Below are positions 27,116 through 36,505 of a stretch of 64,000 bases of DNA, piece after piece. The notes below the pieces were generated by a model. That model was not told where the DNA came from and made no database searches. It worked only from the letters and a program-made list of their open reading frames with translations. The position numbers were made by a program, and so were the translations under genes. Where the stretch lies: NCBI RefSeq assembly GCF_900163545.1, contig NZ_FUHW01000020.1, positions 82,609 through 146,608 on the forward strand. Reading direction: 5' to 3'. The stretch is from Arthrobacter rhombi. GTDB lineage: Bacteria > Actinomycetota > Actinomycetes > Actinomycetales > Micrococcaceae. Position 1 is the first letter of the stretch; each line of letters starts with the position of its first letter.

Positions 27116-28276
27116 TCATACCACTGATGCGACCATAGTCTCAGAGTCCGTGACTTTGAGACTGCCCGACATCAATTGAGGAAGCAACGTGTCGCGGATG
27201 GTGGCGAGCGTCAGTCTCTCTCGTTCGACGTTGAGGGATGCTTGCCAGAGTGTCTCCATTAGGGGAGAAATTTCTTGGCGTAAGAGGTTACCGGGCACCA
27301 GCACCGGCTCATCAAGGTGCTTGCGCTGAATGTGACCCATTGTCGTGGCCTTATCTGCCGCGATTAATTTGAAATCCTCAATTTTGTTGCGCAGAAGCTC
27401 GTAGACCAGCCAGTGAGGGTACCCATCGCGAGGAATCACTTTGAAAATGTGCTGATTCACGATGGCATCGTCGCGGAACCAGCGATGAAGTGTCAGCGAA
27501 CCGGACCAGGCGAATAAGATGTCTCCCGGGCTGGCCACATGTTTATTCTCGACTTCAGCATCGCTAAAGACCGTTGAACCGCCAAGACCCGAATTTAGCT
27601 CAGCAATCCTGACAACCACTCGGCCAGTACCACTTGCGCCCTTAGTGAATGCTTTGCCGTTTACGAACTCGGCACAATCGGAGAGTGGCTGCAAATGTGC
27701 ATCCGCAAGCGTGGCACGGAACTGTGCTTGCACCAAAGCGTCAATCGTGGCTAGCAGTTTCGTGTTGGTGGCGATCTTGTCGTCGAGGGAACCGAGGACT
27801 TCGGCCATCGCCATTTGCTGTGGTAAAGGAGGCAAGCGAATCCGCATGTTCTTCGCTGAACCAACGTTGAAGTGCTGCTGGACTGCTCCGACTAGCTGCG
27901 CGTCGACGAAGTTGGAACCTGCACTGTTCATGTAATAACTGAACCATCGAGCGTCGAGCTTGGGACCTGGCCGCGTGATCACGAGGTCCGAACAATTGGC
28001 TATCGGTAGGTCTTCTGGAATCACGCTCGTTGTCCCTGGCTTTCCAGTTCTGACCGTCACCACGTCACCGGGCATCAGCATGGATTTCTTTAGCTTGGCA
28101 TGGAACTCGGCAGATATGTACTTGACGTTCTCAAGGTCAAGGGTATGGGCATCAACGTTAAGCGATCGAAGAAACGGGATACCCTCCTCTCTGTAGTGTT
28201 GCGCCATTGGCCCGACGTGACCGACGGTAACTTCTGTGGCCAGATCTTGGAGGGAGACCTCCTTCCAATCATTCAC
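27116..28276 (-). CDS. hsdS: Type I restriction enzyme, specificity subunit (HsdS)
   Basis: 386 residues with two target-recognition domains, each followed by a conserved helix: about 1-190 (MNDWKEVSLQDLATEVTVG ... IRLPPLPQQMAMAEVLGSLDDKIATNTKLL) and about 195-386 (VLVPGNLLRQEISPLMETLW ... LATIRDTLLPQLMSG). The TRDs set the bipartite DNA target, which cannot be read from sequence. It starts inside the end of hsdM (4-nt ATGA overlap). It is AT-richer than hsdM, as is usual for exchanged specificity genes. Confidence 0.95.
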   Translation of the reverse strand: MNDWKEVSLQDLATEVTVGHVGPMAQHYREEGIPFLRSLNVDAHTLDLENVKYISAEFHAKLKKSMLMPGDVVTVRTGKPGTTSVIPEDLPIANCSDLVITRPGPKLDARWFSYYMNSAGSNFVDAQLVGAVQQHFNVGSAKNMRIRLPPLPQQMAMAEVLGSLDDKIATNTKLLATIDALVQAQFRATLADAHLQPLSDCAEFVNGKAFTKGASGTGRVVVRIAELNSGLGGSTVFSDAEVENKHVASPGDILFAWSGSLTLHRWFRDDAIVNQHIFKVIPRDGYPHWLVYELLRNKIEDFKLIAADKATTMGHIQRKHLDEPVLVPGNLLRQEISPLMETLWQASLNVERERLTLATIRDTLLPQLMSGSLKVTDSETMVASVV

Positions 28277-29886
28277 GAAACCCTCCCCAACTGCTCGCGC
28301 ACGACCTGGGCCAACCGCTCGGACTCATCGAACTGTTCGAACAGCTCTTTCTTCAGCCGGGCGATCTTCTCTTCACTTGGTTCGCCGTCGTCCTCAATCT
28401 CCGCGGCGCCCACGTAACGACCCGGCGTGAGCGCATAGTCCGCGGTCTTGATCTCTTCCAGGGTGGCCGAATAGCAGAAGCCAGCTTCGTCGTTGAACTC
28501 GGTGCCAGCGGCGGAAGTCGAGCCGCGCCAGGCGTGGAAGGTGCCGGCGATCTTGGCGATGTCTTCGTCGGAGAGTGCGCGCTCAGCGCGGTCGACCATG
28601 TGCCCGAGCTGCCGGGCATCGATGAAGAGCACCTGCCCACTGCGGTCCACCGAACCGTGCTCGCCGGCAGCCTTGTCCTTGGAAAAGAACCACGTACACA
28701 CCGGGATCCCGGTGGAACGGAACAGCTGGGTGGGCAAGGCGACCATGCAGGAGACGAGATCGGACTCGACCAGCTGGGCGCGGATCTGTCCCTCCCCGCC
28801 CGAGTTTGAGGACATGGAACCGTTCGCCATGACCACTCCGGCTGAGCCGCCCGGGGCCAATTTGGAGATGATGTGCTGGATCCACGCATAGTTGGCGTTG
28901 TTCACCGGGGGGACGCCGTAGCGCCAGCGCGGGTCAGATTCGTTGCGGGCCCAGTCCTTGATGTTGAACGGCGGGTTCGCCATCACGAAGTCGGCCTGCA
29001 TCTCCGGATGCTGGTCTCTTGCGAACGTGTCGCCCCAGCGTGGGGCCAGGTTGGCGTTGAGCCCGTGGATGGCCAGGTTCATCTTCGCCATCCGCCAGGT
29101 GCGCTCGTTCAGCTCTTGCCCGTAGACCGAGATCGCGGTGCGGTCCTCGTTGTGCGCGTCGAGGAACTTCTCGGTTTGGACGAACATGCCACCGGAGCCA
29201 CAGCAGGGATCGTAGACCCGCCCGTGGGTCGGTTGCAGGAGTTCGACTAGCACACGGACCACGCCGGCAGGGGTATAGAACTCACCACCGCGCTTACCCT
29301 CGGCCCGGGCGAACTTCTCCAGGAAGTACTCATACACTTCCCCGAGCAGATCGCGGGCCCGGCCGGCCCCTTGGCCGGTGAAGCGGGCGGAATTGAACAG
29401 GTCGATCAGTTCGCCCAGCCGACGCTGGTCGACGCTGTCCCGGTTGAAGATCTTCGGCAGGGTTGCCGCCAATGAGGGGTTCGCGGCCATGACCGCATCC
29501 ATCGCCGCGTCGATGAGTTCGCCGATGTTCCGTGGCGGAGCCCCGTCGACGGCCGGCAGGCCCTTGGCGTTCTCGGCCAGGTATTCCCAGCGTGCATTGG
29601 CCGGAACCCAGAAAACGCCGTTGCCGGTGTATTCGTCGGTGTCGTCGATCAGCTGGGCGATCTGGCCCTCACTCATCCCGTCGGCGGCCAGCTCCTCGGC
29701 GAGCTGGGCGCGCCGTTCGGAGAAGGCATCGGATACGTACTTCAGGAACACCAGCCCCAGGATCACGTCCTTGTACTGCGAGGCATCCATGGAACCACGC
29801 AGTTTGTCGGCGGCCTTCCAGAGAGTGTCCTTGAGTTCCTTCATGGTGGACGGTGCCGTGGTGGCCTGTTTCTTCTTCGGGGGCAC
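28273..29886 (-). CDS. hsdM: Type I restriction enzyme, methylase subunit (HsdM)
   Basis: 537 residues from a GTG whose first base is the last base of the upstream TAG stop. The N-terminal helical domain (LKDTLWKAADKLRGSMDASQYK) is followed by the N6-adenine methylase core with SAM motif VYDPCCGSGGMF and catalytic NPPF (VMANPPFNIKDWA). It methylates adenines in the target fixed by HsdS. It lies between a degenerate methylase-like gene and hsdS in one tightly packed operon. Confidence 0.96.
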   Translation of the reverse strand: MPPKKKQATTAPSTMKELKDTLWKAADKLRGSMDASQYKDVILGLVFLKYVSDAFSERRAQLAEELAADGMSEGQIAQLIDDTDEYTGNGVFWVPANARWEYLAENAKGLPAVDGAPPRNIGELIDAAMDAVMAANPSLAATLPKIFNRDSVDQRRLGELIDLFNSARFTGQGAGRARDLLGEVYEYFLEKFARAEGKRGGEFYTPAGVVRVLVELLQPTHGRVYDPCCGSGGMFVQTEKFLDAHNEDRTAISVYGQELNERTWRMAKMNLAIHGLNANLAPRWGDTFARDQHPEMQADFVMANPPFNIKDWARNESDPRWRYGVPPVNNANYAWIQHIISKLAPGGSAGVVMANGSMSSNSGGEGQIRAQLVESDLVSCMVALPTQLFRSTGIPVCTWFFSKDKAAGEHGSVDRSGQVLFIDARQLGHMVDRAERALSDEDIAKIAGTFHAWRGSTSAAGTEFNDEAGFCYSATLEEIKTADYALTPGRYVGAAEIEDDGEPSEEKIARLKKELFEQFDESERLAQVVREQLGRVS

Positions 29887-31961
29887 TACGGCCTTCCTTC
29901 CCTGGTGGGTGGTTCTTCATCAAGAGTAGCTATCACGCCGGCGGCGGCGCCGTCGAGCAGGAGAGCGGTCAGGTCATCGACCCGTTGCAGCCGGTCCAGT
30001 AGTTCGTCCCGTGTGGCCTCGACCCGGGCCAGCACGGCACCCAGCCCGGAAGCCGCCTCCGGGGTCAAGCTTCGCACAGGCCACTGACGCCAGGGGCCTC
30101 CCGGTGCGGCGTTGATGTCCGCCGCAAGGACGTCGGGGACGAGTGTCTGCTGACCGTCGCTTACCCGCAGGATCCGCGCCGGATACCGTACGACGGCGGA
30201 GCCGACGCGGTCGACCACCGCCCGCGGTCTTGGGCCGGTGCGGAAGATGATGTCGCCGGGTTCGGTCAGGGTGGCTCGCGGATATTCCGCGGCGAGGACC
30301 ATTGCGTTGATGTGGCGGCCGTCGGGTCGGCTGGTGGCGGGTTCCAGATGGTCGACGCCCCAAACGAGGAAGCCTTCACGGCCAAAGGATTCCGGGTCGA
30401 TGCGGGTGCCGGGAAGGTAGCAGAGCTGGTTCTTCGCCAGCAGCGTGCCGAGGCTCTGCTGGGTGCGCGTTTTGCATTGCGGCAGAGATGAATTGCCCGT
30501 TTTCGGCGCCACGTCGAAGGTAATGCCAGCGATGGCAGAGGGAAGCGGCGTCGACTCGATGGCGTCCATCGCTGACTCGAGGCGGACCATATGGTCAACG
30601 GCGGACGGTTCCGCTCCCGCCGGCGACGGCGCAGCCGGTGGAGTCGACGAAAGCGGCAAGGCCGACCCGGAGGCCAACAGCGTGGGGGTCGGGACCAGGC
30701 GGGCGAACCGGAAGGCGTGGGCCGAAATCTCCCGCCGGGTCCCCAAGGAGGCAGAGAGGTCACTGATGAGGTCCTGTCGGGCGGCGGTGTCCAAGGTCGT
30801 GGCCGAGAGATCCGCGATCATGGTCCACCGATCGGCAATGGGCACGTTCGCATGTGCCGGGCCCATGACCCAGAGTGCCATGGCCCGCCGCGGGCTGGCG
30901 GGCAGTAGCTTCTCGGGGAGTCGGACTGAGGCGCGAATGCGTCCGGTGCGCAGGATGCGCGAACGGGCGCCCTCGCCGGCGGCGCGCAGTTCGTCGGTCA
31001 ACGCTTCGGCGGGGGCGAGGATGACGGCGCTGTCCCAGGTACCGAGGTGCTGGACGAAGTCCTCCAGCCTGGTGAGTACGTCCACGGCTGTGGGGGAGGG
31101 GCTGCCCGGCGCCGGGAACTGGGCGACGTGGACGATTGGGCCGCCGGTGAGGCCGGGGCCCGCCGGCCCATGGCTTCCGCCGCTGCGCAGGTGGACTTTG
31201 AGTCGACGCTCGGCCAGTCGGGTGAGTGCTGCCCCGGTGCTCTCCAGGATTGCGGCGGAGTACGCCAGCCCGAATCGACCCGGCAGGGATTCGCCAAGTT
31301 CCCGCAGGATGGCCAGCGGGATATCGCTGCCGCCAACTGAGGCATCGAGGAAGGTCGGCACGACGTCGCGGCCTTCGCCCAGTCGCAGGGCCAGCTCCAC
31401 CGCAGTCCCCGCCACCAGGGCCACGGCCCCGGGTGCGAGGCGCGTCTGGGACAGCCCCAGGAATCTGCCCTGCATCGCCTGCACGATGGCTTCCATGGCG
31501 GCCTCCGGGCTGAAGGCGGCATCAATGAGGTCACCGGCCAGCTCGGACAACCCTCGCAGTTTCTCTCCCAGTGCCTCGACCTCTGAGTAGAGGTAGGTGT
31601 CGTCCGGGTCCTTCTCGTCCGCGGCATCGACGATGTCCGCCTCGTTCAGCGTCGACAGGCTCTGGCCCGCGAGGCCCTGGAGCGCGATCAGTGCCGTCGC
31701 TGACAGTGGATCGTCAATCGTCGAGATCGCGTGGATGGCCACGTCCAGCGCCGCTTCGGGATTATTGCCGCGGCCCGTCTCTGTCAGCCACCGGGCAATG
31801 TCGCCGGCGTCGAACAGCTCTTGCGCGCCGCGCGTCGATGCGGCAGCGGGAAAGTGGTGGCCCGTGGGGCTCGCACGTTTGCGCCACATGCTCACGACCG
31901 GGCGGCGGACCTGCGCTAGGTGGGCGACATCGGTGAGGGTGAGCAGTTGTTGCCGGCCCAT
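29886..31961 (-). CDS. HTH plus degenerate N6-DNA-methylase-like protein heading the restriction operon
   Basis: 691 residues from the ATG preceded by GGGAGGC; 33 upstream in-frame codons are not native. The N-terminus LTLTDVAHLAQVRRPVVSMW is the helix-turn-helix seen at the head of many actinobacterial N-6 DNA methylases. The middle follows the methylase fold (FLDASVGGSDIPLA at about 204-217 where DPACGSG is expected; GARSRILRTGRIRASVRLPE later), but the catalytic N-P-P-F/Y is replaced by FPAPG near 282. The C-terminal part (ILRVSDGQQTLVPDVLAADI...) recalls a target-recognition domain. It probably binds DNA without methylating. It overlaps the hsdM start by 1 nt, so it may act as an accessory or control subunit. 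Confidence 0.7.
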   Translation of the reverse strand: MGRQQLLTLTDVAHLAQVRRPVVSMWRKRASPTGHHFPAAASTRGAQELFDAGDIARWLTETGRGNNPEAALDVAIHAISTIDDPLSATALIALQGLAGQSLSTLNEADIVDAADEKDPDDTYLYSEVEALGEKLRGLSELAGDLIDAAFSPEAAMEAIVQAMQGRFLGLSQTRLAPGAVALVAGTAVELALRLGEGRDVVPTFLDASVGGSDIPLAILRELGESLPGRFGLAYSAAILESTGAALTRLAERRLKVHLRSGGSHGPAGPGLTGGPIVHVAQFPAPGSPSPTAVDVLTRLEDFVQHLGTWDSAVILAPAEALTDELRAAGEGARSRILRTGRIRASVRLPEKLLPASPRRAMALWVMGPAHANVPIADRWTMIADLSATTLDTAARQDLISDLSASLGTRREISAHAFRFARLVPTPTLLASGSALPLSSTPPAAPSPAGAEPSAVDHMVRLESAMDAIESTPLPSAIAGITFDVAPKTGNSSLPQCKTRTQQSLGTLLAKNQLCYLPGTRIDPESFGREGFLVWGVDHLEPATSRPDGRHINAMVLAAEYPRATLTEPGDIIFRTGPRPRAVVDRVGSAVVRYPARILRVSDGQQTLVPDVLAADINAAPGGPWRQWPVRSLTPEAASGLGAVLARVEATRDELLDRLQRVDDLTALLLDGAAAGVIATLDEEPPTREGRP

Positions 31962-32036
31962 GATGCCTCCCTGATCCCGATGTTGACGATGTCGAGTCTT
32001 GAGTCTAAGCGTCATTTGTCTCGAAGTCCCCTTGAC

Positions 32037-32058
32037 GCTGATAAGCCCACTTATCAGC
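32037..32058. promoter_or_regulatory. Perfect palindrome GCTGATAAG-N4-CTTATCAGC
   Basis: Nine-nt arms at 32037-32045 and 32050-32058 are exact complements. The site lies between the divergent starts of the restriction operon (31961) and the interrupted membrane-protein gene (32200). A TTGACG hexamer overlaps its left edge. It is a probable operator; the HTH protein encoded just downstream is one candidate ligand. Confidence 0.55.
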
Positions 32059-32199
32059 ATAAATCTGTCTCGGATCGTTGCTTTTTTCTAATGTCAGTGT
32101 TGTTCCGCCGGGCTTCTGGCGGAACCGGCGGGAGTCCTCAAAGGCAATTGGGGGTGGGGCTCCCGCCACCTCTCGCACCTCGACGTAAGGCAGTCCAGC

Positions 32200-32315
32200 A
32201 TGGAACACCCAACCGGAACCCGCGATCCCTGGCAGCAGCCCGGTTCGCCCGCCCACCTATCCGAGCCGGTTCGACCGGGGCCGTCGATCGGCAAGCCCTG
32301 GGCATTCGGCATCAT
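32200..32315 (+). pseudogene. 5' part of a membrane-anchored protein gene split by the transposon
   Basis: The ATG at 32200 opens MEHPTGTRDPWQQPGSPAHL, rich in Pro, and reads on to IGKPWAFGI before entering the transposon. Joining 32200-32315 to 44172-44571 (one ATCAT copy removed) gives 516 nt, an uninterrupted 171-codon frame across the junction (AFGI-IGLVVGVAVGAIAG, a membrane helix). The gene was therefore intact before insertion. The function of the protein is not recognised. Confidence 0.85.
32311..32315. repeat. Target-site duplication ATCAT, left copy
   Basis: ATCAT directly before the left terminal repeat; the identical ATCAT follows the right one. Five bp is the standard duplication for Tn3-family transposition. 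Confidence 0.93.
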
Positions 32316-32349
32316 GGGGTTTCGGTAGTAACGGCGTGAAATTGCGCGC
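32316..32349 (+). repeat. Left terminal inverted repeat of the Tn3-family element
   Basis: 34 nt beginning GGGGTTTCGG and ending ATTGCGCGC. It matches the reverse complement of 44133-44166 except at position 19 (G against A). Confidence 0.95.
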
Positions 32350-32397
32350 CAAGACACGCGGTGCATGGTTTCGCCGCTGCTGGGTAGGGTGTAACGC

Positions 32398-35300
32398 ATG
32401 CCGGTGGATTTCTTGAGTGATGAGCAGGCCGCCAGGTTCGGGCGGTTTAGCGGGGACCCCTTGCAAACCGACTTGGAGCGGTTCTTTTACCTTGATGATG
32501 CCGACCGGGAGCTGATCGCCAAACGGCGCGGAGACCACAATCGGCTGGGGTTCGCCGTGCAGGTTGGTACCGTCCGCTTCTTGGGGTCGTTCCTCACGGA
32601 CCCGCTTGATGTTCCGTGGACCGTGGTCGACTATCTGGCTGCCCAGCTCGGGATTTCGGACCCCTCTGCGGTGAAGCGATACACCGTACGCGTAGAGACA
32701 GCCAACACCCATGCCCGTGAGATCCGCACCGCATACGGGTATCGCGAGTGCATCGGGGCGGTGCCCGGGGAGTTGGCGGAGTTTGTGTACTCACGTGCTT
32801 GGACCCATGGCGAGGGGCCGACCGTGTTGTTCGAGCACGCGACGGCGTGGCTTCGCCGTGAGCGGGTACTGCTGCCCGGGGTGACGACGCTCGTACGGGT
32901 GGTGCAGTCTTCACGCGAGGCAGCACAGGGGCGGATGCACTCGATGCTCGCGGCGGCGGCGCAGCAAGTCGACGCCGGGCTCCCGGCCACGTTGCTCGGT
33001 CTGCTCAAGAAGGACCATGGCCAACAGGTTTCAAGGCTGGAGGCGTTGCGGGCGGGCCCGACGCGGGTCTCGGGTCCCGAGCTGGAGAAGGCGTTGCACC
33101 GGGTCGAGGCGGTCCGAACGCTCGGGGCCGGGGCAGTTGATATGTCGGAGGTACCTGCAGCACGGGTGCGGGAGCTGGCACGGTACGGGCTGGGTGCAAA
33201 GGCACAGTCGTTGCGGAGGCTGGCCGAGCCTCGTCGTTCGGCGACGCTGGTGGCAACGGTAGCGGCATTGGAAGCCGCAGCGGTCGATGATGCGCTGGAC
33301 CTGTTCGATCTGCTGATGACCACGAAGGTGCTCGGCCCCTCGCGCCGAGCGGCGGCCGCGGAACGATTGGCGAAGATGCCCGAGCTGGAGCAGGCCTCGA
33401 GCATCCTGGCCCGGGTCGGGCAGACGCTGTTGCGTGTTCTTGGGGAATCCGGCGAACAGGTCGATGTCGTGGCAGCGTGGGCGGCGCTGGAACAAGTCGC
33501 CGCCCGTGACCGGATTGCCGATGCGGTGGCGAAGGTGGGGGAACTCGTCCCGGACCAGAGGGGTGCTGCCGGGGCGATGCGTGAGCAGATGGCGCGTCGG
33601 TTCCGCACGGTGGCTCCGTTCCTGCGCCTGTTGTCCACGACAATTCCGTGGGGTGCCATCCCGGTCGGGCAGCAAGTCCTGGACGCATTGTCCGGACTGG
33701 ACGGATTGCGGGGTCGGCGCAGGGTGCGACGCGAGGAAGTCGATGAAGCGCTGGTGCCACCGGCCTGGCATGGCGTGGTGTTCGAAGCCGCGGGCGAGTC
33801 CGAAGTGAATCGGGATGCATGGGTGGTGTGCGTTCTGGAACAGCTCCGTGCGAGCCTGCGCCGCCGGGACGTGTTCGCCCTGACCTCGACCCGGTGGAGC
33901 GATCCGCGCGCCCAGCTGCTCACCGGATCCGCCTGGGACACGGCGCGGGAGCAGGCCTTGCGGTCCTTGAGCCTGGAAGGCCCGGTGAGTGAGCACCTTG
34001 CCGGGAAGGTCGAGGTGCTGGATGCCGCGTGGCGGGGCCTGTCCGACTCAATTGGTCAGGCCGGCCCCGAGGCGAGCCTTCGCCTGGTCGAGGACGGCAA
34101 CGGGCGGGTGAAACTCTCGGTGACTCCCCTGGACGCATTGGTCATCCCCGAGTCGCTGACAAACCTGCGGGCGCAGGTTGCCGGCATGCTGCCACGGGTG
34201 GACCTTCCCGAGATCCTCCTGGAGGTTCACTCCTGGACAGGATTCCTTCACTCCTACACCCACGCGTCCGGCGCCGGTGCCAGAATGGGTGATCTGCCGC
34301 TGTCGGTCGCCGCGGTACTGACCGCTCAGGCCTGCAATGTCGGGCTCACACCCGTCGTCGCCGAGGGGCACCCGGCTCTGACTCGGGACAGGTTGGGGCA
34401 TGTGGAGGCGAACTACGTGCGCGCCGAGACCCACACGCTCGCCAACGGGCGGCTGATCGAGGCGCAGTCCGGCGTGCCAATCATCGCGTCGTGGGGTGGC
34501 GGATTGCTGGCCTCGGTCGACGGGTTGCGGTTCGTGGTCCCGGTCCGGACGATCAACGCCGCCCCGAACCCGAAGTACTTTGGACGTGGGCGGGGGCTGA
34601 CGTGGTTCAACGCCGTCAACGACCAAGTCTCAGGCATTGGTGCCGTGGTCGTGCCGGGCACGGCGCGGGACTCGCTGTACGTGCTGGACACCATGCTCAA
34701 TCTCGATGGCGGACCCAAACCCGAGATGGTTGCCTCCGACACCGCTTCCTACTCCGACATGGTCTTCGGGATTTTCACCCTGCTCGGCTACAAGTTCTCA
34801 CCCCGGATCGCCGATCTCTCCGACCAGCGACTGTGGCGCGCCACAGCCCCCGGACAGGACCCGGGCGACTATGGGGTATTGAATGACATTGCCAGGCACA
34901 AGATTCGCCTGGACAAGATCAGCGCCCATTGGGATGACATGACCCGGGTGGCGGCATCGCTGGCGACCGGGACGGTTCGCGCCTATGACGTGCTGCGTAC
35001 GCTCACCCGCGACAATGGGTCCCCCTCCCCGCTGGGTTCCGCGATCCTCGAGTACGGGCGCATGGCCAAGACCCTTCATCTGCTGGCTCTGGTCGATCCG
35101 TCGGATGAGACCTACCGGCGGGCCATCAACACCCAGCTCACCGTCCAGGAATCACGCCACCGCCTGGCCCGGGCGATCTTCCACGGGCGGCGCGGCCAGG
35201 TCTACCAGCGCTACCGCGAGGGGCAAGAAGACCAGCTCGGAGCGCTCGGCCTGGTGCTCAACGCCGTCGTGCTGTGGAACACCCGTTATACGGACGCCGC

Positions 35301-35466
35301 CATTGCCGCCCTGCGCGAAGCCGGAGCAGAGATCTCCGAAAACGACATCGCCCGCTTGTCACCGCTGGGAAATCAGCACATCAACACGCTCGGCCGTTAC
35401 GCTTTCACCGCACCAACGCCCGACGGGCTGCGCCCACTGAGAAAACAGCTCCAGCCGGAGGGCTGA
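32398..35466 (+). CDS. tnpA: Tn3-family transposase TnpA
   Basis: 1022 residues, the usual size for Tn3-family DDE transposases. The N-terminus MPVDFLSDEQAARFGRFSGD is the DUF4158 DNA-binding part; the C-terminal half has the Tn3 core with GDLPLSVAAVLTAQACNVGL, TSVDGLRF-like and DTASYSDMVFGIFTLLGYKF, then RQGQVYQRYREGQEDQLGAL-like sequence near the end. It starts 49 nt inside the left terminal repeat. It catalyses cointegrate formation, which the TnpR resolvase then resolves. Confidence 0.96.
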   Translation: MPVDFLSDEQAARFGRFSGDPLQTDLERFFYLDDADRELIAKRRGDHNRLGFAVQVGTVRFLGSFLTDPLDVPWTVVDYLAAQLGISDPSAVKRYTVRVETANTHAREIRTAYGYRECIGAVPGELAEFVYSRAWTHGEGPTVLFEHATAWLRRERVLLPGVTTLVRVVQSSREAAQGRMHSMLAAAAQQVDAGLPATLLGLLKKDHGQQVSRLEALRAGPTRVSGPELEKALHRVEAVRTLGAGAVDMSEVPAARVRELARYGLGAKAQSLRRLAEPRRSATLVATVAALEAAAVDDALDLFDLLMTTKVLGPSRRAAAAERLAKMPELEQASSILARVGQTLLRVLGESGEQVDVVAAWAALEQVAARDRIADAVAKVGELVPDQRGAAGAMREQMARRFRTVAPFLRLLSTTIPWGAIPVGQQVLDALSGLDGLRGRRRVRREEVDEALVPPAWHGVVFEAAGESEVNRDAWVVCVLEQLRASLRRRDVFALTSTRWSDPRAQLLTGSAWDTAREQALRSLSLEGPVSEHLAGKVEVLDAAWRGLSDSIGQAGPEASLRLVEDGNGRVKLSVTPLDALVIPESLTNLRAQVAGMLPRVDLPEILLEVHSWTGFLHSYTHASGAGARMGDLPLSVAAVLTAQACNVGLTPVVAEGHPALTRDRLGHVEANYVRAETHTLANGRLIEAQSGVPIIASWGGGLLASVDGLRFVVPVRTINAAPNPKYFGRGRGLTWFNAVNDQVSGIGAVVVPGTARDSLYVLDTMLNLDGGPKPEMVASDTASYSDMVFGIFTLLGYKFSPRIADLSDQRLWRATAPGQDPGDYGVLNDIARHKIRLDKISAHWDDMTRVAASLATGTVRAYDVLRTLTRDNGSPSPLGSAILEYGRMAKTLHLLALVDPSDETYRRAINTQLTVQESRHRLARAIFHGRRGQVYQRYREGQEDQLGALGLVLNAVVLWNTRYTDAAIAALREAGAEISENDIARLSPLGNQHINTLGRYAFTAPTPDGLRPLRKQLQPEG

Positions 35467-35599
35467 CTCTTCTGAGCGTGTCGGGGACTGATCCTTACGG
35501 AAATTCACGCTCAGGACAGACAGGTCTTGATTTCCTGCGTCGATGTCGTCGGGCAGGTGTCGTTCATAAGCCGGCAGCACTGCGTCGGGACATCAGGGA

Positions 35600-36211
35600 T
35601 CAGCGGCTCTTGCTGGATCTGGCCTCTGCACCGAGGTGACGGTAGAGCGTCGCGCGACTCCACCCGACCAAACGTGCCGCTTCTTCGGCGGTGCGTCCCT
35701 TCGCGCGGGCGTCCTTCGCAATCGCGAGCTTGTCCGCGATCACCGTCGGGTCCGAGAGCGGCCGGCCGAACCGGGTGCCCGATTGACGCGCCGCGGCGAT
35801 TCCGGCATTGACCCGCTCCACGATTAGCTCGCGCTCGTATTCGGCCAGGGAGGCCAGCAGGTTCAGCATCATCCGCCCGGTGGATGTCGCGGGGTCGATC
35901 CCGTCCGAAACGGAGCGGACCTGCACGCCATGTTCGCGCAGCAGGTTCACGGTGTTCAGGACATCGACCAGGGATCGGCCGAGCCGGTCGACCCGCCAGA
36001 CCACCACGGTGTCTCCGGCCTCGGCGTACTCAAGCAGCTTCTTCATCCCGGGCCGCTCGATCGCGGTCCTGCTGCCGGAGGTGACATCGGCGAACACGTC
36101 CCGTTTCTGCACCCCGTCCTTGACCAGCGCGCCAAGCTGCAACTGCGCATCCTGGCTCGAGGTGCTCACCCGCGTGTATCCCAAAAGTCTCACTCCGCCA
36201 TTGTGGCTCAA
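35600..36211 (-). CDS. tnpR: Serine-recombinase resolvase TnpR
   Basis: 203 residues. The N-terminal catalytic domain has LLGYTRVSTSSQDAQLQL with the nucleophilic Ser, VVVWRVDRLGRSL and the GRMMLNLLASLAEYERELI helix. A C-terminal helix-turn-helix (AARLVGWSRATLYRHLG) follows. It resolves cointegrates at a res site, expected in the 282 nt before its start. Confidence 0.95.
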   Translation of the reverse strand: MSHNGGVRLLGYTRVSTSSQDAQLQLGALVKDGVQKRDVFADVTSGSRTAIERPGMKKLLEYAEAGDTVVVWRVDRLGRSLVDVLNTVNLLREHGVQVRSVSDGIDPATSTGRMMLNLLASLAEYERELIVERVNAGIAAARQSGTRFGRPLSDPTVIADKLAIAKDARAKGRTAEEAARLVGWSRATLYRHLGAEARSSKSR

Positions 36212-36462
36212 AAACCCCTTGAACCCAAGCGGACGAGACGCTTTACGGTAAGACGACTTTCTGGAACAAAATGCCTCCCGGGACTGCGCCGCGACCGGTG
36301 GTCAAAATTGGCGCGGGTCCGGTGTCTCGAAAAGCTTTAGATTTATGAGACAGACGTGCGGGGCGTGACCGAGATGCGAACGCCCCGGAACGCAACTCCC
36401 GGCAAGTTCGGGGCCAACCCGAGCAGCCGCCGGGGTGGACTCCAGCGACCAGCCTTCATGCC
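36212..36462. promoter_or_regulatory. Probable res region upstream of tnpR
   Basis: About 250 nt between the divergent tnpR and cmtR-like genes without a gene. Tn3-family res sites normally lie here. I cannot delimit the three subsites by eye. Confidence 0.4.
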
Positions 36463-36505
36463 ATTGATCAGCAATTTGGGATATCATCAGTAAATGCTGA
36501 TCAAT
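36463..36505. promoter_or_regulatory. Inverted repeat overlapping the start codon of the CmtR-like gene
   Basis: ATTGATCAGCA (36463-36473) and TGCTGATCAAT (36495-36505) are exact complements 21 nt apart. The right arm overlaps the ATG at 36494. A TATCAT hexamer at 36482-36487 lies between them, so transcription may begin at or near the ATG (leaderless mRNA), and the sensor would block the promoter when metal-free. Confidence 0.6.
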
